Below, piece by piece: positions 57,412-64,000 of a stretch of 64,000 nucleotides of DNA (positions are counted from its first letter, which is position 1; every line of letters starts with the position of its first letter). The position numbers and the translations under genes were made by a program. This stretch comes from Rehmannia glutinosa (lineage: Eukaryota > Streptophyta > Magnoliopsida > Lamiales > Orobanchaceae). The DNA lies in contig JABTTQ020001785.1 of the NCBI GenBank assembly GCA_016081115.2, forward strand, positions 186,001 through 250,000. Direction: 5' to 3'. The notes under the pieces are model-generated. The model did no database searches and was not told where the DNA came from. It worked only from the letters and a program-made list of their open reading frames with translations.

Positions 57412-57610
57412 TGGCAATCCGCATGGGCGGCCTATGCTATTGAGCACGACCAGTGCGTCTTTGATGGTTGGTTTTTAGATGTTCGGCATTACACACGGGT
57501 GGTCCGTGCTTTTGTGCACGACCCATGTATTTTCGATGCCTGGGCTTGGTTTGTTCAGTAGGACGCATGGTCTGTCCGTGTGGTTGGGCATGACCCGTGC
57601 GTCCTCTTCG
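57412..57610 (+). repeat. 72-bp tandem repeats in the LINE E 3' UTR
   Basis: Units recognisable as YAIEHDQCVF, RAFVHDPCIF and RVVGHDPCVL, 24 codons apart, matching the three units in LINE C. They lie after the ORF2 stop. Confidence 0.6.
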
Positions 57611-57683
57611 CTTTGGTCTATGCATCGGATCGTGTTTTTTGCAATTTGTTTTGCCTTTTTTTTCTTTCTGGGGTATTCTTTTT

Positions 57684-57729
57684 CCTACCAAGGGATTTTC
57701 CCACAAGGGTGGGTTTTGCCTTTGGTAGG
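57684..57729 (+). promoter_or_regulatory. LINE E 3'-UTR hairpin
   Basis: CCTACCAAGG and CCTTTGGTAGG pair with one bulged base, enclosing CCCAC/GTGGG. It has the same stem as LINE C. Confidence 0.7.
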
Positions 57730-58167
57730 ATTTAATGAGGTCCCATTTTTGCTACCAGGTCCTGTGACTTGGGTTCATCTTTTTTGTCTGATTATTCTCT
57801 TGTTTTCCGTTATTGCTAGCTGTTTGGCTTTGTAAACAACATTTTACTCTTTTATTTTTATATATTCCGAATTTATTCAAAAATATTTTTTTTCAATCCT
57901 TATAATTCCGGGCATCTTTTTGAATATCAACTAAATTTCCCATGTTATTCAGAGTATATCATCTATGAATATCATCATAAAGAAACCCATATACGATCTT
58001 CCAACATCTTTATCTATTCCGTTTAAAACCCAATCAAGGCACTAATCAACCAATGTACATGAAGAAATTTAAAAGAGAATTCAAACAAGATAATCGAGTG
58101 TCTATTACATGGGCTAAGTAATAATCGTAACCTTTCTTCATCCTTCTGAATGTTGTAGATACAGATA

Positions 58168-58491
58168 CTATACACGCAACCGAAATATTTTTCTTTTCCC
58201 TTTTAATACTATTTGTGTCTGATCAACAAGGTCTAACACTATTTCTTCAGTAAAATTATCCAGTTTAGCATGATGTTCAATTAACGAATCCATACCTGAA
58301 ATCACATTGAAATCTCTTATGGGCATATCAAGCAACATATCTTGTAATTCTAAATCCCAAATAAGAATTTTACAATCACCATATACAATACTTATAATAA
58401 GCACATTCGCTATTGGGGTTCGAACAAGTAAATCATAGCCCAATATGTATGTTTTATTTTCCAAATGTGATGTAAGTGATTTGTGACACAA
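58168..58491 (-). pseudogene. Chromovirus retropepsin-like protease remnant
   Basis: YDLLVRTPIANVLIISIVYGDCKILI, then LQDMLLDMPIRDFNVISGMDSLIEHHAKLDN, matches the C-terminal half of chromovirus proteases (usually DFDVILGMDWL..H). The catalytic D-S/T-G part upstream is not visible. Confidence 0.72.
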
Positions 58492-58648
58492 ATGAAAGTG
58501 TTATTCCGAGATAAAATAAAATATAAGCATTTATTCCAGAAATAGAGAGATTATGAGAAACTATGGTAGGTTCTTCTTTTATTATAGCAAAGACTCAAGC
58601 TTGAGCTTAATGTCTGCTCGCTCGACTTTCTTCTACACTAGTGACTCT

Positions 58649-59590
58649 TCATATACCAAATATTCCTCGACCTTTACCTCTATCAAGATTGAAAACACTA
58701 TATCTAGTTTGCTCAATTGTTTGTTTTTCACGTGGTTTTGTGTAGTTTCGTGTTATATGACAAGGTTCGCCACATCTAAAATATTTGCCCGTAAGCAGTC
58801 TGCATTCTCCATTGTGGCTTTTGACACAATGTGCATATGTGGAAACTGATGGTCTAGAACCAAACGCTCTTACTCGTTGATATTGCACTACCCCTACAAC
58901 TACCACATTTTGAACAGTTCGAGAAGCCCCTCTGTGTGGGCTTAGTAAATTTCTTTTGATTTCTAAATCCTCTAGTTTCATCACATTTTTTCTTCTTATT
59001 GTATTGAAAGTTTTGTTTTGATTCAACTTCCAATTTCTCAGCACATATCAATGCAACTTCCAACTTGTTATAAGACTCCAAATACATAGGTGTAATACGG
59101 TTCCGAATAGCAAATCGAAGTCCAAATTCAAATCTAGAACATTTCTTCTTTTATGTAGCTACGTATAATGAGAAAGTTGATTATATAGTACTTCATACTC
59201 AACAACCGATCGACTTCCCTATTTAAGTTCAAGAAACTCTTTTTCTTTCTGATCCCTGTAAACCTCTGGTATATATGTATCATGAAATTCCCTCATAAAA
59301 TCATCCTAGATTATACAAGTGGTTGGACAGTACTCTGAGATATAGTCTCTCACAAATCATAAGCGTTTGCCTGAAGAAGTGATACTGCATAATCAAACTT
59401 TTCTTCGAGGGTACATTTCATCAAACTTAGAATCATATATGTTCGTTTTAGCCATACTTCTGCCTTTGCTGGATCAATAGTACCCACGAAATCAACAACT
59501 CTTATTTTTCTAAGTTTATAGTACTTTCGTTCGTGTGGTTCGGGGGATGTTTAGTGGGACTTTGGCTCGGCTGCTCCTTCTCCTCTATGA
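58649..59590 (-). pseudogene. Chromovirus gag with zinc knuckle, broken
   Basis: Readable in pieces: DFVGTIDPAKAEVWLKR (about 59490), DDFMREFHDTYIPEVYRDQKEKEFLELK then a stop then GSRSVVEYE (about 59200-59310), and ALICAEKLEVESK. The zinc-knuckle region (58780-58830) shows KSHNGECRLLTGKYFRCGEPCHITRN, where one knuckle cysteine is tyrosine and later positions are altered. These are retrotransposon gag landmarks. Several stops are present. Confidence 0.8.
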
Positions 59591-59656
59591 ACACTTTGCT
59601 CATCATTATCTACATGAATGATAATGCATACCATGGTCTGCAGAACCCCTACCCGG

Positions 59657-59668
59657 GCTCTGATACCA
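59657..59668 (-). other. Primer-binding site, initiator tRNA-Met type
   Basis: TGGTATCAGAGC on the minus strand. It marks the left edge of a 5' LTR that is now missing; only about six bases separate it from a LINE poly-T tail. Confidence 0.88.
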
Positions 59669-59674
59669 ATTAAA

Positions 59675-59907
59675 TTTTTTTTGAATAAATTGAAAGATAT
59701 ATAAAAATGAAAATAGAGAGTCATCCTGATCACAGACTGATCAGGTAGCCGAAGAAGTAAGCCTGTAAATAAATCGGAAACAAAGTGAGATGGTCACAAG
59801 CCGACCAAATGACTGAACGGTTGGGGCCTCGTTAAAACCTTGCAAGGTAAAACCCACCATGTGGGGAAAACCCTTGGCAGGAAAAAGAGTACCCCCCATA
59901 ATGGAAA
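59675..59907 (-). mobile_element. 5'-truncated LINE 3' end (about 230 bp)
   Basis: Poly-T, then TGAATAAATTGAAAGATATATA, the palindrome CCTGATCA/TGATCAGG (59725-59745), and the hairpin region 59838-59881 (CCTTGCAAGG / CTTGGCAGG). It is closest to the LINE B group. It lies between the PBS of a chromovirus and a CACTA-type end. Confidence 0.8.
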
Positions 59908-60190
59908 ACAAGAAAAATACAAATAGACATCACCAAAAATACATCTTTTTTCTACCTTTTTCTTTGTCTAATGTTTCTATCTACGCTTTTTTTCAAAACC
60001 GATGTTTATTACCTCATTTCTCTGCTAATAGACATTGTTTTTTTACATTGATGTCTATTAGCGGGAAATTACACCCATAGACATCAGGTTTAACGAAGGT
60101 TTGCCAACAACGATGTCTATCCTCAGTTTAACATTGATTCTTAACAATGGTTTAGGTAACCGATGTTTATTAAGAGGATCCTCGGAGATG
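59908..60190. mobile_element. Eroded CACTA-type terminus
   Basis: Starts ACAAGAAAAAT, matching the CACTACAAGAAAA-type end without its first four bases, then GACATCACC and repeated GATGTCTATTA or AATAGACAT units in both orientations. The arrangement parallels the subterminal repeats of the CACTA at 41513, with a diverged core. The opposite end was not found in the window. Confidence 0.6.
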
Positions 60191-62620
60191 CATTTTTTTT
60201 AAAAAAAATAAGTGACAAAAACGTTTTGCCTTTTTTCCCAATTTATATATAACACGTTTTTGTATTTTCTTAATTAACAACAAATAAAACCCTATTTTTC
60301 TCTAATTAACACGGTATGAACTGCAAAAGATATCCCTTCTCCACTTCAATGAATTGAGCTATGTTTCCCATTGCTAGGGCCACTTTTCTCTAGGGTTCTT
60401 CATCGCCAGGGTTTTCCCATCGCTAGGGTTCTCCACCTCGGCAGTGTTCTTCATCGCCAGGGTTCTCCGCCTCGCCAGGTATACATTGAGTTACTTTACG
60501 GTGATCCAAATATGCATAAAATCTTATGATGATTTGTGTCTTATGAAAGTATATTGGTATTTGGATTAGTGACATTGTTATCTTGTCTTTTATTTTCTTC
60601 GCTGTTTTCTAAAGAGGAGTGACTTTTGATGGCAAACTAAGCACAATATTTGTTGTCAAAAGGCATTGTTTCATAGTGTTTTGCTTTATTTGTGACTCGT
60701 AATGTTTATACTATATTTATTATTTGGTGTTTTTCATATATTGTTGCTTAATAACTTTTGTGCAAATTCAAAGTTTTGTAATATTCACATTTTGAATGGG
60801 TCTATTTGGTTGTCTCTGCTAGTTCAAGGGTTGAAACTGTTGAAAACATTGGTTGGTGATTTAATGAAAATCAGATGATGATATTTTCTATGTCCTGAAA
60901 CTAAAATTGCATCTTGATACCCCTCTCCAATTTCGTTTTAGTTTGAAATACTAGTATTTGATTTTCCCTTGATTCTTATCATCTTAGCTTGAGATTTCGG
61001 ATTGTGTTACTAAATTAAGCTTGGAAATATATATTTAATGATTGAAAGATGGTTCTGCGGTTTTTTAAGAAGCTTTAGCTTTTAGTTTAACTTATAAATT
61101 ATAATCCGTATTTTATTTGGCCAATGTGTTCATTCACTATTTGAGCATATAACAAGTTCTTTAATATGCAGGTTGTGTGTTGTTGTCTGGTTCTTTATTT
61201 GCATGTTAGGTATTTTAACAGCTAAAAACACCACTACTGGTGTTTTATCGGAACTTGGATGACACTTATATTTCTTAACTTTGATGACGATTATCTTGTT
61301 CGTTGATCCAAGTGGTCTTCTTGTCAAGATTGCCATACAAGTTGATCTCCTCTTCAATTTTCTTGTTTCTTTTGTATTTTTGGCTTCTGTTAGTATGAAT
61401 AACATTTCAATTCTTAAATTAGTTGCACACAACCATTTTATACAAACCCAGTCTGTACTCGAGCATGTTCAGGCTTAAGTGTCGTTGCAATATATCTGCA
61501 AGGTCAGATGCTGCACATCATTGGATGTGGAATTGTGGATCAAGCTTTACTAATACATCAGGACGTTGTTACCATTTAGATCGCATACGAGTTTGAATTT
61601 CAACAAAAATATTTGCTTCAGTACCATCCGGATAAGCAAAAGCTCACAAATGCACATCATAAGCACATGTTTGGTTGTATGATATCAGTTTTATGCATAA
61701 TGATTCTCTTTTGTGCATGATGGTTGATGGTTCTATTCTGTGAGATGGTTGATTATTATATTCTGTGAGATGGTGCATGTAAGTTTTGGTTTTTCATAAT
61801 TGTGTAGGCATCATACGTTCAATTATATAGAGTGTGTAGGCACGCAAATAACAATTATATTTTGTAACTTATTAAATTTTGTATAGAGTATGTTGGAAAA
61901 TTCGTATTTACCAGAATAAATGATTTATGCAGTTAATATTTACCAGAATAAATGAGTATTTTTTGCTGTAACAAGACGTGCAAAGACGGTAAAAAAATAA
62001 TACTGAAACCCCATCTTCCAGTGACCTTGAAGTTGACTTGTTTCGTTCTATATGTGCAGAGGCTCACGTTAGCTTTTATCGCTCTTCTGTCAAGATTCTC
62101 AGCTCGTGATAACTCAAGAACTGAAGCCCGCCAACATTAAATTCATGGTTATGAAATAAGGGCCATTCTTTGGTCAGAATCATGATTTGGTAGAAGAATT
62201 CAAGAAGAGGGAAAAAGTTCTTTATGTTTTTCTGAGGTATGTTCTTTTTTTAAACCTTTGTTTAAAATCATGAACTCTGTTAAAGAAATCAATGCAAAAA
62301 GAAGAATTGTTTTTGGTGTATTTGTGAATGTTGTTTGAACTGGGTCAAGATTTTGACTTTGATTTATAAAATATCGTAGTTGTTCAATTTTGTTGGTAAG
62401 ATGGGACAATTCGGGTATCTAAGGCAAGTTTTTAGAGTTCTTGGTTTTTTCTAATGGGTTACTATGTTGATTTTAGCTCATTTACTCAATTACTATATTT
62501 CTTTTAACGCCACAAGAATTTTTGTTTAAGTATGAATTTGCATTAGTGCCAAATTTTATTGTGTTGTTTCGCTTCTTGCTCTGCTGTAAGAATATAGAGG
62601 ATGGTGCAGAAGTTGACCAA
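60191..62620. other. Unassigned AT-rich region, possibly CACTA interior
   Basis: No protein similarity recognised. At 60370-60480 the phrase CATCGCCAGGGTT recurs three to four times and is followed by CAG|GTATAC, resembling a 5' UTR exon with a donor site, as in the left interior of the intact CACTA. The rest is T-rich and intron-like, with short frames only. Confidence 0.4.
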
Positions 62621-62624
62621 TCCA

Positions 62625-62917
62625 CTACATACATGTTTTTTGTCTTGATCCTGATAGCATAACTTTATTTGATTCAACATCCTTCATCTCGCAAACACCC
62701 ATGTTGAATCCTACATTGTAGCCCTTATCATAGAATTGGTTGATACTCAGCAGATTGAAATTCAGCCCTTCAACATAGGCTGCATCTGTGATTTCAAGTC
62801 CATTTTTCTTTATGGATCTCATGCTTCTTATCTCCTCTGGAGCTTCATTTCCTCCAAATATAATTTTTGCTCCTCTTGATTCCTTGAAGTTTGATAGATT
62901 TTTAGGTCCCAAAGGGT
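62625..62917 (-). pseudogene. Ty1-copia protease/GAG-pre-integrase fragment
   Basis: EIRSMRSIKKNGLEITDAAYVEGLNFNLLSINQFYDKGYNVGFN matches the copia segment before integrase (typically VLLVEGLKHNLLSISQLCDKGY). Upstream PKNLSNFKESRGAKIIFGGN fits the end of the protease region. It is interrupted at 62917 by an LTR. No integrase or RT follows on the left. Confidence 0.8.
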
Positions 62918-62920
62918 GAT

Positions 62921-64000
62921 GTGTAAGGTTTAGAGGGGGGGTTTGAATAAACCTTATTACCAACTTTTAGATTTAGTCCTTTTAAAATATTTTCAGAGTT
63001 AACTCAAATCAGCTATGTCCTTGAGGGACAGCTAGGTTGCCTTACACAGCAAAATTACCCACTCAACAAACTCGACTGAGCTGTTGATAGTATAACTTAG
63101 CTGCTTTCAGCTAAAACTTAGAATTACAGTTGATTTTGTTTTGTTAGTGAAAGAATTTCACCTTTACGGTTTTTAAACACGTTTTATAATACTTGTTTTA
63201 GCAATAGATATTATCAGCAGAGTTCAGCAAATTTAACTTAGCAGCTGATATAAATTAAATGCAAGAATTAAATGTGTTGTAAGGTAAATAGACACAAGCA
63301 ATTTATAGTGGTTCGAGGATGGGGTAATTCCTCTAATCCACTCTTCTCCAGCTCCTAGAGGAATCCACTAAGTAACTTGATCTTGGTTACAAAGCAGTCA
63401 ACAGTTCGAGTCAACTTTGATCACACAGCCTGCTGCTCCTGGGACTCAGCTTCTTCACAAAACAGTTGTCTTTCTACTCCAGCTCCTTCAAACTCTTGGA
63501 TTTGTTCACACAGCCCTCCAAAAAGTCTAAAGCTTATGGTTCGAACTGGAACCTTACTATTTCTCCTTCAACCTTGGAGAGTAGACCCCTTGTTCTTTAA
63601 ACAAGTTTTCCTCTTCAACTGATGAAGTAATCTTTCCTTCACTAAATGTGTTGGATTGAAATCCTTCGAAATTAGGCTTCAGGATTTCTTTGAAAAGCTA
63701 GAGAGAATTTGCAGGTTATTGCCTGCTTGAATGCTTGATAGTCTTATGAAATTCGTGGATTGGGTAACCTTCTCTCACTTGCTTCCTCAGCCTTTTATAA
63801 TGCATATTTGAAATTATGTCCGTTGAAGAGATAGACATAAATTTCAAATCACACTCGTAGGTTATTGGCTTATCTTGTCTTGCAGCATTGATGTGGATCG
63901 TACCATGAATTAAATGCTCTGCAGCTTTTCCTTAATCACTGTAGGTTTTCAGGTACATCTCATTGGTTCCTAAATTTTTGCACTTTTACAGCAAAACAGA
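62921..64000. repeat. LTR of another LTR retrotransposon, running off the window
   Basis: Begins near TGTAAGGTTTAGAGGGGGGG, a start often seen in plant copia LTRs, immediately where the copia frame is broken. Contains AGTGGTTCGAGGATGG and AATTCCTCTAATCCAC-type phrases. No coding sequence. The other end and internal region lie beyond 64000, so orientation and family are unresolved. Confidence 0.5.

Larger units (their letters stand above)
51391..57895 (+). mobile_element. LINE E: near full-length second-family LINE
   Basis: About 6.5 kb with 5' UTR, ORF1, ORF2 and 3' UTR, ending in GAATTTATTCAAAAAT. It is diverged from LINEs A, B and D in sequence but has the same domain order. LINE C is a truncated member of the same family. 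No TSD was found; the 5' boundary is approximate because LINE H lies immediately upstream. Confidence 0.85.
57896..59674 (-). mobile_element. Ty3-gypsy chromovirus remnant (PBS, gag, protease)
   Basis: Minus-strand 5' internal part of a chromovirus: a tRNA-Met PBS at 59668-59657, gag at 59590-58649 and a protease remnant at 58491-58168. The LTR to its right is replaced by a LINE fragment, and the left side ends at LINE E. It is a separate copy from the plus-strand chromovirus at 26341. Confidence 0.8.

Noticed and set aside
61130..61478. Overlapping ORFs on both strands around 61130-61478
   Set aside because: No recognisable similarity; short, AT-rich and without supporting context.

Overview
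This is nuclear DNA from a flowering plant, most likely a eudicot. The evidence is a plant-type DUF716 membrane-protein gene, L1-clade plant LINEs with a C-terminal RNase H domain, chromovirus and Athila/Tat-like Ty3-gypsy elements with plant tRNA primer-binding sites, a CACTA DNA transposon, and captured plant exons with GT/AG borders. Placement within eudicots (for example Lamiales) is only an impression. Nearly all of the window is nested, decayed transposable elements. The only convincing host gene is the DUF716 gene at 2959-3885 on the minus strand.

Layout. 1-2958: AT-rich non-coding DNA with a 174-bp tandem duplication and a 158-bp foldback MITE. 2959-3885: DUF716 gene. 4137-10486: LINE A (minus), full length, 13-bp target-site duplication (TSD). 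11558-18322: LINE B (minus), full length and best preserved, 17-bp TSD, with a tRNA-like (SINE-type) head at its 5' end. 18465-18586: LTR fragment. 18587-20810: 5'-truncated LINE C, joined directly to 3'-truncated LINE D (20811-26340), both minus. 26341-28653 and 38442-39171: plus-strand Ty3-gypsy chromovirus (RT, RNase H, integrase, tail, 3' LTR), split by a 9.8-kb composite block. That block holds a non-autonomous Athila/Tat-like element (minus: PBS, gag, protease), a small nested LTR element (34929-36613) and an acidic ORF of unknown function.

39172-51390: LINE F (minus) is interrupted by a 6.08-kb CACTA transposon (41513-47596, TSD AAT) carrying fragments of at least two host genes: an aluminium-resistance/methionine-gamma-lyase-like PLP enzyme and proteasome subunit beta type-4. 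Next comes plus-strand LINE G, whose last 1.08 kb is tandemly duplicated (H). 51391-57895: LINE E (plus), a second LINE family. 57896-59674: minus-strand chromovirus gag/protease remnant up to its PBS. 59675-59907: LINE 3' fragment. 59908-60190: eroded CACTA-type terminus. 60190-62620: unassigned. 62625-64000: copia fragment interrupted by another LTR that runs off the window.

No complete, uninterrupted autonomous element is visible, and many nonsense codons look like deamination of methylated cytosine (CAG to TAG, CGA to TGA). The most informative signals are comparative: several LINE copies share a 3'-UTR hairpin with compensatory changes and an ATGA overlap between ORF1 and ORF2. I did not find a wholly new biological system. 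The gene-capturing CACTA and the tRNA-headed LINE are the most unusual objects.
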